DNA of 6,541 bases from Deltaproteobacteria bacterium (lineage in GTDB: Bacteria; Desulfobacterota; Desulfobacteria; Desulfobacterales; UBA11574), in assembly GCA_019313505.1 (NCBI GenBank), contig JAFDBA010000141.1, positions 1 to 6,541 on the forward strand. The letters are read 5' to 3'. This document shows, one piece after another, positions 1 to 5,798 of this stretch. Every line of letters starts with the position of its first letter. Position 1 is the first letter of the stretch. The position numbers were made by a program, and so were the translations under genes. The notes below the pieces were generated by a model, which did not search any database, was not told where the DNA came from, and saw nothing but the letters and a program-made list of their open reading frames with translations.

Positions 1-356
1 TCATGCTGGTGGGACTGGCTGCCAAAAACGCCATTTTGATCGTGGAGTTTGCTAAGGACCGCCGGGAGCAAGGGTATTCCGTGGAGAAGGCTGCCATTGA
101 AGGGGCCAAAATCCGTTTTCGTCCGGTTCTGATGACCGCCTTTACCTTTATCCTTGGCGTGGCGCCTTTGGTGGTTGCCACCGGCGCCGGCGCCAACGCC
201 CGCCGAGCCATCGGCACCACGGTTTTTTTCGGCATGCTGGCGGCGACTCTGTTTGGTATCTTCCTGATTCCGGCCCTTTACTATGCCTTTCAAACAGGCC
301 GTGAAAAGGGCCATGCCTGGCGGACAAAAAAGAGGGACAAACATGTTGCGGAATAA
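1..356 (+). CDS. RND efflux transporter, HAE1/AcrB type, C-terminal fragment (cut by window edge)
   Basis: This is the last 117 complete codons of a proton-driven RND pump, the inner-membrane engine of a tripartite drug or solvent exporter. The reading frame is open to the left edge, so the true start lies outside; an ATG at position 3 is internal. The sequence VGLAAKNAILIVEFAKD is the hallmark of AcrB transmembrane helix 11, followed by the RPVLMTAFTFILGVAPL helix and a final membrane segment near ATLFGIFLIPALYYAF, then a short basic cytoplasmic tail. These match the end of AcrB-family proteins in order and spacing, so the C-terminus is intact. The gene overlaps the downstream outer-membrane factor by 14 bases, which indicates one operon and probably translational coupling. 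Substrate cannot be judged because the porter domains are outside the window. Confidence 0.95.
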   Translation, partial: MLVGLAAKNAILIVEFAKDRREQGYSVEKAAIEGAKIRFRPVLMTAFTFILGVAPLVVATGAGANARRAIGTTVFFGMLAATLFGIFLIPALYYAFQTGREKGHAWRTKKRDKHVAE

Positions 357-1920
357 GCTAAAGATGATGCATGCGCAAAAGGACAAACGAATGAAGAATA
401 TGGTCGACGGTCTAACAAGGAAGAGTTTGTCGGCGATTCTGACCCTGGCCGTTTTCATTATTCTGGCCTTGATCGGGTGTGCGGCCATTATTCTGGCCTT
501 GATCGGGTGTGCGGCGGTTGGGCCGGACTATACCCTGGTGAAGCCCGACACGCCGGATGAATGGCACGCTGAACTCCAGGGCGGCCTGACCGCCGGTTCC
601 CTGGAGCCCGAAACCCTGGCCCACTGGTGGAGCACGCTGAACGACGCAGCATTAGACAGCCTTGTAGCACGTGCTCTTAAAGGCAATTTGGATCTGAAAA
701 ACGCCCGGGCCAGAGTTCGTGAGGCCCGGGCTTTGCGTGGCATCAGCAAAGCAGGTCTTTTCCCGACCCTGGATGCTGCGGCCTCAGCTTCAAAACAACG
801 CAGCAGCGAAAACAGCGGAACGGGAAATGAAAGCAAACTTTATACGGCCGGTTTTGACGCGGGCTGGGAACTGGACATCTTTGGCGGAGTGCGCCGCTCG
901 GTGGAAGCGGCCCAGGCTGATCTCGAAGCCACACAGGAGGACCTGTATGACGTGCTGGTGAGCCTGTTGGCCGAAGTGGCCCTGAACTATGTGGAGGTAC
1001 GAACCTTCCAGGCCCGGTTGGCGGTGACCGAGGCCAATATCAAAACTCAGCAGGAAACTTATGACTTGAATCAATCGCGGTACCAGGCAGGGATCATCGA
1101 CGAGTTGCCCGTGCAACAATCTTTGCGCATCCTGGAAACCTCCCGTTCCCAGATACCGGCCCTGAAGACGGGACTGGAGGCAGCCAAAAATCGTCTGGCA
1201 GTCTTGCTGGGAGAGCAGCCTGGAAAACTTCATCGGGAACTGGCTGCGAAACAACCCATTCCGGAACTACCAAAAACAGTGGTTATCGGGATTCCGGCCG
1301 AGACCCTGCGCCACCGGCCCGATATCCGCCGAGCCGAACGAAACCTTGCGGCCCAGACAGCCCGCATCGGCGTGGCTACTGCGGACCTCTATCCCAAATT
1401 CAGGTTATTTGGCACCATTGGACTGGAGTCCCTTTCCAGCGGAGACTTTTTTGAATGGGCCAGTCGGACCTGGAGCATCGGACCCGGTGTCTCCTGGAAT
1501 ATCTTTCAAGGGGGCGCCATCCGGCAGAATATCGAGGTCCAAACCGCCCGTCAGGAGCAGGCCCTGATCCAATATGAAGCGACTGTGCTCAGGGCCCAGG
1601 AAGAGGTGGAAAATGTCCTTGTGGCCTATGCCAAAGAGCAGACCCGACGGGAATTCCTGGCCAAAGCTGCGACCGCAGCCCAGCGGGCCGCTATAGTGGC
1701 TCAGGACCAGTACCAGGCCGGTCTGGTAGATTTTAATAATGTGCTGGACGCTCAACGATCGCTCCTCATCTTACAGGATCAACTGGATCAGAGCAATGGA
1801 GCCGTGACCTCCAATCTGATACGTCTCTACAAGGTCCTGGGTGGTGGATGGAAATCTTTTGAAGTGGACCCGGATAAACCGAAGACTGTGACAAACCGGA
1901 AACAAGAGGCAAAACAGTAG
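343..1920 (+). CDS. Outer-membrane efflux lipoprotein, NodT/OprM (OMF) family
   Basis: This 525-residue protein should be the TolC-like outer-membrane channel that docks with the RND pump encoded just upstream. A lipoprotein signal is followed by AAVGPDY, the standard mature start of the family. Two outer-membrane efflux repeats follow, with the marker motifs WELDIFGG, LRHRPDIRRAER (RHRPD at residues 323-327), ARIGVATADLYP and QYQAGLVDFNNVLDAQRSLL. Start choice is uncertain. ATG 343 has GAGG seven bases upstream and overlaps the RND gene; ATG 391 has AGGA seven bases upstream and would give a more normal signal peptide (509 residues). An ATG at 283 lies deep in the RND gene and is unlikely. 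The odd feature is an exact 30-bp tandem duplication in the signal peptide that gives two lipoboxes (Cys46 and Cys56). The family assignment is secure; the lipidation site and substrate are inferred. Confidence 0.95.
   Translation: MLRNKLKMMHAQKDKRMKNMVDGLTRKSLSAILTLAVFIILALIGCAAIILALIGCAAVGPDYTLVKPDTPDEWHAELQGGLTAGSLEPETLAHWWSTLNDAALDSLVARALKGNLDLKNARARVREARALRGISKAGLFPTLDAAASASKQRSSENSGTGNESKLYTAGFDAGWELDIFGGVRRSVEAAQADLEATQEDLYDVLVSLLAEVALNYVEVRTFQARLAVTEANIKTQQETYDLNQSRYQAGIIDELPVQQSLRILETSRSQIPALKTGLEAAKNRLAVLLGEQPGKLHRELAAKQPIPELPKTVVIGIPAETLRHRPDIRRAERNLAAQTARIGVATADLYPKFRLFGTIGLESLSSGDFFEWASRTWSIGPGVSWNIFQGGAIRQNIEVQTARQEQALIQYEATVLRAQEEVENVLVAYAKEQTRREFLAKAATAAQRAAIVAQDQYQAGLVDFNNVLDAQRSLLILQDQLDQSNGAVTSNLIRLYKVLGGGWKSFEVDPDKPKTVTNRKQEAKQ
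456..515 (+). repeat. Exact 30-bp tandem duplication across the lipobox
   Basis: Bases 456-485 are repeated without a mismatch at 486-515. The unit is ten codons long, so the reading frame is kept and IILALIGCAA is encoded twice in a row. Each copy carries a complete lipobox (LIGC). Only the second cysteine is followed by the VGPDY sequence normal for the family, so the second copy is probably the ancestral junction. Whether it arose by slippage in the organism or in sequencing or assembly cannot be told from the sequence alone. Confidence 0.97.
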
Positions 1921-1968
1921 GACTGGTCCAATTGCCCCATACAATTTCAGGTCTTTGCAAATTCAACC

Positions 1969-2097
1969 ACTATGGACTAAAAGTCCATAGATTGGGGCGC
2001 TAAAGCGCCCATCCGTGGGCTAAACCACAGACTGAAAGCAAAGGGACTTGAAAGTCCATAGTTTTATACTATGATGCGCTCCGCGCACTAAAGCACC
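1969..2097. repeat. Array of small hairpins with a shared CTAAA core
   Basis: Several short palindromes follow one another. CTATGGACT/AGTCCATAG (1970-1978 and 1982-1990, loop AAA) is a perfect 9-bp stem. GGGCGC/GCGCCC (1995-2000 and 2005-2010) is a 6-bp stem with loop TAAA. GTGG/CCAC (2015-2018 and 2025-2028) is weaker, and TGCGC/GCGCA (2075-2079 and 2083-2087) has loop TCC. CTAAA occurs four times (1977-1981, 2000-2004, 2020-2024, 2088-2092), the first three inside hairpin loops. AAAGTCCATAG is also present twice as a direct repeat (1980-1990 and 2051-2061). The pattern resembles REP-type intergenic palindromes carrying GGCTAAAGCC-like cores. The first two hairpins lie 50-90 bases past the end of the efflux operon and might attenuate transcription, but no T-tract follows, so they do not look like classical terminators. 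Confidence 0.7.
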
Positions 2098-2106
2098 TTT
2101 GTCTCA

Positions 2107-2134
2107 TAATCTGCGTTAATCTGCGTAATCTGCG
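2107..2134 (+). repeat. Three direct copies of TAATCTGCG
   Basis: TAATCTGCG occurs at 2107-2115, 2117-2125 and 2126-2134, at steps of ten and nine bases. It sits about 50 bases upstream of the crotonase start, where it could be an operator-like iteron. It also resembles a dispersed intergenic repeat (runs of AATCTGCG) found in many bacterial genomes, and that reading is at least as likely. Confidence 0.75.
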
Positions 2135-2166
2135 GACAATAAAGGATTTTGAATGAAACTTTTATG

Positions 2167-2174
2167 AAAGGAGG
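2167..2174 (+). promoter_or_regulatory. Strong Shine-Dalgarno site for the crotonase gene
   Basis: AAAGGAGG lies six bases before ATG 2181, a near-perfect match to the anti-Shine-Dalgarno sequence. It fixes the start of the crotonase-like gene and argues that the gene is efficiently translated despite its altered active site. Confidence 0.85.
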
Positions 2175-2180
2175 TTCAAA

Positions 2181-2966
2181 ATGATAGGAATGACCCCGCT
2201 TGACGGCGATTATGAATTCTTTTCAGCAGAAACGGTCGAAGATATCATCCTCCTAAGATTTAAAGAAAATCTCCTTGTTCGTGCGACAGATTTGGACACC
2301 CAAGATACCTTGTTTAATTTTATAGGACGTATCTCAAGTCAAGTGGATATCAAAGTTGTGGTTATTATTAATTCACCGCAGAAGACCGGTTGTGAAGAAT
2401 ATATGGAATTTTATCGCAAGGTGTATGAATCCAAGTTCGGGGAATACGCCACGGAAAGACTCTACAACTCTATCGACCAGTTTATTCTAAAAATTGTGAA
2501 CTTAAATAAAATCGTGGTGCATGTAGACAGTGGTAAAGTGATTCCGCTTTTTATGAACATAAGCCTTGCTTGCGATTATAGAATCGTGTCCGAAAATACT
2601 GTTTTTCAGAATCCATGCCTCGAGTTGGGGTTGGTGCCCAAAGGCGGTAGCGGCTTTTTTCTTTCAAAAATATTGGGGAGAACCAAGGCATATGAAATCA
2701 TGCTCTCTGACAAAGACATGTCTGCTCAAGAGGCACTGAAATTGGGCATTGTTAATGAAGTTGTACCATTAGAAAAGCTTGAAGAAATTTCTTTGGACAG
2801 GGCACGGGGGTTTGCCCGGAAACCCGCAAGCACTTTGCAAGGGGTCAAACGGCTCCTGGGATTTTCTTTGAAAGATCTACAGGACTATTTAAATCTTGAA
2901 AATGAAGTGCTGATCAGAATTACAAAATCATTTGAATTTAATAAAAACGTTACAAATATTTTTTGA
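2181..2966 (+). CDS. Enoyl-CoA hydratase/isomerase (crotonase) superfamily protein with altered active site
   Basis: The 261-residue length and the order of motifs fit a full crotonase fold: a first strand block (DIILLRFKEN), a turn at residues 60-72 (VVIINSPQKTGCE), the ISLACDYRI core at 127-135, FQNPCLELGLVPKGGSG at 142-158, and SAQEALKLGIVNEVVP at 181-196. Aligned by eye to rat mitochondrial enoyl-CoA hydratase, the two catalytic glutamates (Glu144 and Glu164) fall on Asn126 and Cys146. The oxyanion-hole glycine 141 falls on Leu123, and Ala98 falls on Cys71. The normal GGGxE stretch is replaced by PLFMN. A standard hydratase reaction is therefore unlikely; the protein may act on another CoA thioester by another mechanism or bind acyl-CoA without turnover. 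Glu148 is a possible substitute acid. A PsrA-like regulator gene follows after 89 bases, suggesting a fatty-acyl-CoA context. The gene is more AT-rich than the efflux pair. Confidence 0.9.
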   Translation: MIGMTPLDGDYEFFSAETVEDIILLRFKENLLVRATDLDTQDTLFNFIGRISSQVDIKVVVIINSPQKTGCEEYMEFYRKVYESKFGEYATERLYNSIDQFILKIVNLNKIVVHVDSGKVIPLFMNISLACDYRIVSENTVFQNPCLELGLVPKGGSGFFLSKILGRTKAYEIMLSDKDMSAQEALKLGIVNEVVPLEKLEEISLDRARGFARKPASTLQGVKRLLGFSLKDLQDYLNLENEVLIRITKSFEFNKNVTNIF

Positions 2967-3055
2967 AAGTAAGGGCTTGAATGGCTTTATGAACAGATAT
3001 TTCGTATGGATGTCTGCGGTTGTTCCATTAGACGTGTTTAAGCAGATGGAAGGCT

Positions 3056-3730
3056 ATGAAAAAGGTAACCCTATCTATGAAACAAATCGATACCGCGCAA
3101 CGCATTCTCGATACCGCGGAGCGTCTTTTTGCTCAAAGGGGCTTTCACAGCACGTCGACCAGAGCGCTGGCCCATGAAGCCCGGGTGAATCAGGCGGCCA
3201 TTAATTATCATTTCGGCTCCAAAGAGAATCTTCTTGAAGCGGTTATTGAACGCCGACTGGTTCCTCTTATTAAGCTCCAGATAAACAAACTGCAAACGAT
3301 TCGAGAAACAGCGCTTAAAGAAAGGCGTAGACCCAAGACAAAAGATGTTTTGCTCGCTATTGTTGAACCGACCTTTACGTCTATCCGATCATTACTGAAA
3401 AACAGAAGTTTTTTTACACTGGCAGGACGGCTTTTTTCAGAACCGGAAGGCGCGGCAAGGGCCATTTTCCAGCAGAAGTTTGAGCCCCTTTTTTCACTGT
3501 TACTCAACACCATGAAAGATGCGCTTCCCGAGCTACCGGAAGAGCTTCTCGTCTGGCGGCTCTTTTTTTCCATTGGTGCCCTGGTTCAGGCCATGCGGAT
3601 GTTTGCCGGTGATGTGCCCGTGCCTGATAAAATCACTCTTGTTGACGATGCTGCTGTAGTGGCCGGGTTGCTGCTCACCTTTGTCACGTGCGGCATGAAA
3701 GCACCGTTATCAATATACGAAGACTCATGA
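3056..3730 (+). CDS. TetR family transcriptional regulator, PsrA-like
   Basis: This 224-residue protein has a typical TetR N-terminus: RILDTAERLFAQRGFHSTSTR, then a helix-turn-helix ending in NQAAINYHFGSKENLLEAV (residues 45-63). The NYHFGSK signature is textbook. The C-terminal ligand domain contains FFTLAGRLFSEPEG, a DALPELPEELLVWRLFFSIGAL stretch and a closing VTCGMKAP. These parallel Pseudomonas PsrA, with its P-x-L-P-x-E-L-x-W-R and AAGMRA pattern, a repressor that releases DNA on binding long-chain fatty acyl ligands. Ligand class is inferred from that resemblance only. The neighbour upstream is a crotonase-like gene on the same strand, a plausible target together with autoregulation. 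ATG 3056 has GGA five bases upstream; ATG 3077 would give 217 residues and starts closer to the helix-turn-helix, as in many TetR proteins, so the start is uncertain. Confidence 0.93.
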   Translation: MKKVTLSMKQIDTAQRILDTAERLFAQRGFHSTSTRALAHEARVNQAAINYHFGSKENLLEAVIERRLVPLIKLQINKLQTIRETALKERRRPKTKDVLLAIVEPTFTSIRSLLKNRSFFTLAGRLFSEPEGAARAIFQQKFEPLFSLLLNTMKDALPELPEELLVWRLFFSIGALVQAMRMFAGDVPVPDKITLVDDAAVVAGLLLTFVTCGMKAPLSIYEDS

Positions 3731-3820
3731 ATCCGCATGTTGGAAATGTGCAATATCGGGTTGGGTAGGACTGTTTGCTGATTCGTTATGGCCCAAAAAA
3801 GCAGTGGAAGAAATAAGAGT

Positions 3821-3825
3821 AGGAG
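3821..3825 (+). promoter_or_regulatory. Shine-Dalgarno site that fixes the mqnA start
   Basis: AGGAG stands four bases before ATG 3830. The in-frame ATG at 3788 adds fourteen basic residues with no family counterpart and lacks a good ribosome site. MqnA proteins normally begin MxxRVGxIxxLN, which matches the start at 3830. Confidence 0.75.
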
Positions 3826-3829
3826 CGCC

Positions 3830-4648
3830 ATGAAACCCCGTGTCGGACATATTCAATTTCTAAACAGTTTACCATTATACCATATGTTGGTCAAAGACGA
3901 TGTTGTGTTGAATATCGACCTGTTTAAGGATAGCCCCAAAGAACTTTCCCACAAACTTTTGAGCGGAAAACTTGACATCAGCCCGGTTCCGTCAATCGAA
4001 TACGCCCGGCACGCTGAGAAACTGGTTCTGTTTCCTGATCTTACAATCAGTTCCGACGGCAAAGTTATGAGCATTCTACTGGTCAGCAAGGTCCCTGTAC
4101 AGAAACTTGACAAAAAGATAATAGCGTTGACCAACACCTCGGCCACTTCGCAGGTCCTTGCGATGATTATTTTGCAGGAAAAGTATGGTATAAGCCCCAG
4201 TTATTTTGAGTGCCCGCCGGATTTGCCTCAGATGTTCAGGGAAGCTGACGCGGCTCTGTTGATCGGCGATGACGCACTACGGATATTCGCTGAACCATGC
4301 CGGTTTTTCCTCTATGACCTCGGACAAGAATGGAAAGAGTTTACCGGCGAAAAAATGGTTTATGCGGTCTGGTGCGTTCGAAAAGAATATGCTGAAAAAG
4401 AACCAGAGAAAGTACAGTTTGTTTATCATGCTTTTCGGAAGTCTATGGAAATGAGCCTAAAAAATCTTGGTTCCATAGCATCAGACACAGCTATATGGGA
4501 TAGTTTCTCGAAACAATTCTTAGAGGATTATTTTTCCACCTTAAAATTCGAGTTCGGTATGGATTACCAGAGAGGGTTTATCGCCTATCTAAAGAAAGCT
4601 ATGGACCTCGGAGCTATTGATAGCATTCCAAAACTTCAATTTATTTAA
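3830..4648 (+). CDS. mqnA: Chorismate dehydratase MqnA (futalosine pathway of menaquinone synthesis)
   Basis: MqnA removes water from chorismate to give 3-enolpyruvylbenzoate, the first step of the futalosine route to menaquinone, in the cytoplasm. The 272-residue product is full length for the family and has its two-lobed, periplasmic-binding-protein-like motifs in order: RVGHIQFLNSLPLY (4-17), LDISPVPSIEYAR (48-60), FPDLTISSDGKVMSILLVSK (68-87), TNTSATS (101-107), LLIGDDAL (143-150) and YDLGQEWKEFTG (162-173). Asn12 lies where family members keep an active-site asparagine. The related enzyme MqnD has different signatures, so MqnA is the better call. No other futalosine gene (mqnB, mqnC, mqnD or mqnE) is in the window, so the gene appears solitary. 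About 100 bases separate it from the TetR gene, with no recognisable site between them. The organism presumably makes menaquinone this way, provided the remaining genes lie elsewhere. Confidence 0.93.
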   Translation: MKPRVGHIQFLNSLPLYHMLVKDDVVLNIDLFKDSPKELSHKLLSGKLDISPVPSIEYARHAEKLVLFPDLTISSDGKVMSILLVSKVPVQKLDKKIIALTNTSATSQVLAMIILQEKYGISPSYFECPPDLPQMFREADAALLIGDDALRIFAEPCRFFLYDLGQEWKEFTGEKMVYAVWCVRKEYAEKEPEKVQFVYHAFRKSMEMSLKNLGSIASDTAIWDSFSKQFLEDYFSTLKFEFGMDYQRGFIAYLKKAMDLGAIDSIPKLQFI

Positions 4649-4736
4649 ACAAAGCAATGAAGTAAATATGTTATATGAATATTTACCATTCGTTAAGCAT
4701 ATAATTGTTTGATGTAAATGACGAGGAAATCATAAA

Positions 4737-4828
4737 ATGCTATATGGAGCCATGAATTTTCCCGTTAGATCGATTCTTAAATAGCTTGAGCTATTTCAGA
4801 ACTAAAATTTGATTACCTTTTACTAACT
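4737..4828 (+). pseudogene. 5' remnant of a sugar-phosphate isomerase/epimerase-like (TIM-barrel) gene
   Basis: ATG 4737, with GAGG ten bases upstream, opens MLYGAMNFPVRSILK before a TAG at 4782. Reading through gives LELFQN, then a second stop (4803). After a one-base frame change at about 4803-4805, KFDYLLLT follows (4805-4828). Put together this resembles the N-terminus of xylose-isomerase-like sugar-phosphate isomerases/epimerases, which I recall starting like xxxGAMNFPVxPVLEEIExxxELGFDYLELTMD. Two stops and a shift within 30 codons, and no further homology, mark it as a decayed fragment. The match rests on my memory of the family pattern. A small hairpin (AAATAGC/GCTATTT, 4779-4785 and 4790-4796) falls inside it and may be chance. 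Confidence 0.5.
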
Positions 4829-4964
4829 TGAGAGCATAACGTTCTTACGTCATGCCGGACTTGATCCGGCTTACATAATTCATATGGCGCTGATAATGTT
4901 CTGGATTTCCGCTTTTGCGGGAATGACGATCCCAATTTATGGTTCAATATTTTCAACAAGTTAG
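4823..4964. repeat. Outer inverted repeat CTAACTTG/CAAGTTAG flanking the palindromic element
   Basis: CTAACTTG at 4823-4830 is matched by its exact reverse complement CAAGTTAG at 4957-4964, enclosing the 81-bp repeat at 4848-4928. Eight bases at this spacing in AT-rich DNA could occur by chance, and the left arm also falls on the end of the isomerase remnant. It might instead mark the true ends of a small non-autonomous (MITE-like) insertion. I see no clear target duplication. Confidence 0.35.
4848..4928. repeat. 81-bp palindromic intergenic repeat (CGTCAT ... ATGACG)
   Basis: The element begins CGTCAT and ends with the inverted copy ATGACG. Inside are two hairpins: GCCGGA/TCCGGC with loop CTTGA (4854-4859 and 4865-4870), and a TTTCCGC/GCGGGAA stem around TTTT (about 4906-4923) that needs one wobble pair. 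The two halves match the widespread dispersed repeat reading CGTCATGCCGGACTTGATCC and GGATTCCCGC...GCGGGAATGACG that I know from many proteobacterial genomes. This copy has drifted through C-to-T changes in the second half. It encodes nothing. Confidence 0.75.
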
Positions 4965-5008
4965 AAGAACTTTGGATTGTACAGTTATGAAGGAGAGAGA
5001 ATAAAAAC

Positions 5009-5014
5009 AGGAGG
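5009..5014 (+). promoter_or_regulatory. Shine-Dalgarno site for the GNAT gene
   Basis: AGGAGG is placed seven bases before ATG 5022 and decides this start over the in-frame ATG at 4977. A second purine-rich stretch, AAGGAG at 4990-4995, has no start codon at a suitable distance. Confidence 0.8.
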
Positions 5015-5021
5015 AAGACAC

Positions 5022-5798
5022 ATGAAAATTAACATGGAAGGCTATAAACCCTATCGACAAATGGCAACCACCTGTGAAACAAGGCCGATTCGAAAAAAAC
5101 ATATTACCTGGACAAGGATCGAATCCGAGCCTTTCCTGGATGGCAGGTTTCAAGTAAAAACTTTGCGGCGAGAACTGATAGTATCTGCAGCAGAATTGTG
5201 GCGTTCCGCTTACCCGGAAATCTATGGTTCTCCGCACCAGTTCATGCTCGATCCTGACCAGTATGAAGGATTGATAACGTTAGAGGAAACCTGGGAAGAA
5301 GATTCGAAGACCAGGGTCTATTGTATGCCGGTGGTCGTGGAACTGAAATCCAAAAGGGTGGTCTCTGCAACGGTGCTCACCAAATTTGAAAAAAACCTTC
5401 AGGTGGAGTTTTCCTTTGCCTGCACCCATCCGGATTTCCGGATACGAGGGATTACCGATGAATTGCGCCGGGTGACGAGGAAAATCGCGCTAAAATCCGG
5501 GGCAGAATATTTTACCACCTTTTGTGAAACATGGCATGACATTACCCAGAACTGGTGCATTAAGGACGGCTGGAAGATCGCCGGTATCTTTCCCGGAAAT
5601 TTCACCCGGTGGAATGGAGACAACCAGGAGTATCGCGGTTGCGAAGTGCATTTCTATCAATTTGTTGGCAAGGGCGAAAATTATACCACGAAACCCGAAG
5701 AATGGCATCTTGCATCCGAAGCCAGGGATGTTTGGGAGGTCCTGGAAAGGGTAAACCGGAGAATTGAGCGTCGTTTTCAGGAAACAATAGGTGAGTAA
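5022..5798 (+). CDS. GNAT-fold acyltransferase-like protein of unknown substrate
   Basis: I recognise the fold but not the specific family. The 258-residue product has the acyl-CoA-binding core of GNAT enzymes at residues 127-150. There the strand VEFSFACTHPDFR leads into RIRGIT and the helix DELRRVTRKIALKSG; R140-x-x-G143-x-T145 corresponds to the pyrophosphate-binding (Q/R)xxGx(G/A) loop, with Thr in the last place. WCIKDGWKIAGIFPGNFTRW (178-197) resembles motif B, where GNAT proteins often carry a GFxxxG-type turn. The N-terminal 100 residues carry no pattern I know; the C-terminus is a charged helix (about 231-258). No signal peptide or membrane segment is visible, so it is probably cytoplasmic. 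It overlaps the start of a broken dehydrogenase gene by eight bases, implying a former two-gene operon. Reading frame and ribosome site look intact. Acyl donor and acceptor are unknown. Confidence 0.75.
   Translation: MKINMEGYKPYRQMATTCETRPIRKKHITWTRIESEPFLDGRFQVKTLRRELIVSAAELWRSAYPEIYGSPHQFMLDPDQYEGLITLEETWEEDSKTRVYCMPVVVELKSKRVVSATVLTKFEKNLQVEFSFACTHPDFRIRGITDELRRVTRKIALKSGAEYFTTFCETWHDITQNWCIKDGWKIAGIFPGNFTRWNGDNQEYRGCEVHFYQFVGKGENYTTKPEEWHLASEARDVWEVLERVNRRIERRFQETIGE

Noticed and set aside
283..342. An upstream start at 283 for the outer-membrane factor
   Set aside because: It would add 20 residues encoded inside conserved RND sequence; the starts at 343 and 391 have better ribosome sites.
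412..1966. Several long minus-strand open frames opposite the outer-membrane factor gene
   Set aside because: They are shadows of a GC-rich, strongly conserved plus-strand gene and show no protein family pattern.
1969..2134. A CRISPR array
   Set aside because: The repeats are short, differ between units, and there are no regular spacers or cas genes.
3788..3829. An upstream start for mqnA
   Set aside because: It adds a basic extension not seen in the family, while ATG 3830 has AGGAG and the typical N-terminus.
4700..4705. TATAAT as a -10 box upstream of the isomerase remnant or GNAT gene
   Set aside because: No -35-like hexamer is found at the right spacing, and such matches are common in AT-rich DNA.
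4779..4796. Hairpin AAATAGC/GCTATTT as a terminator of mqnA
   Set aside because: It is AT-rich, lacks a T-tract and overlaps the isomerase remnant, so a chance palindrome is as likely.
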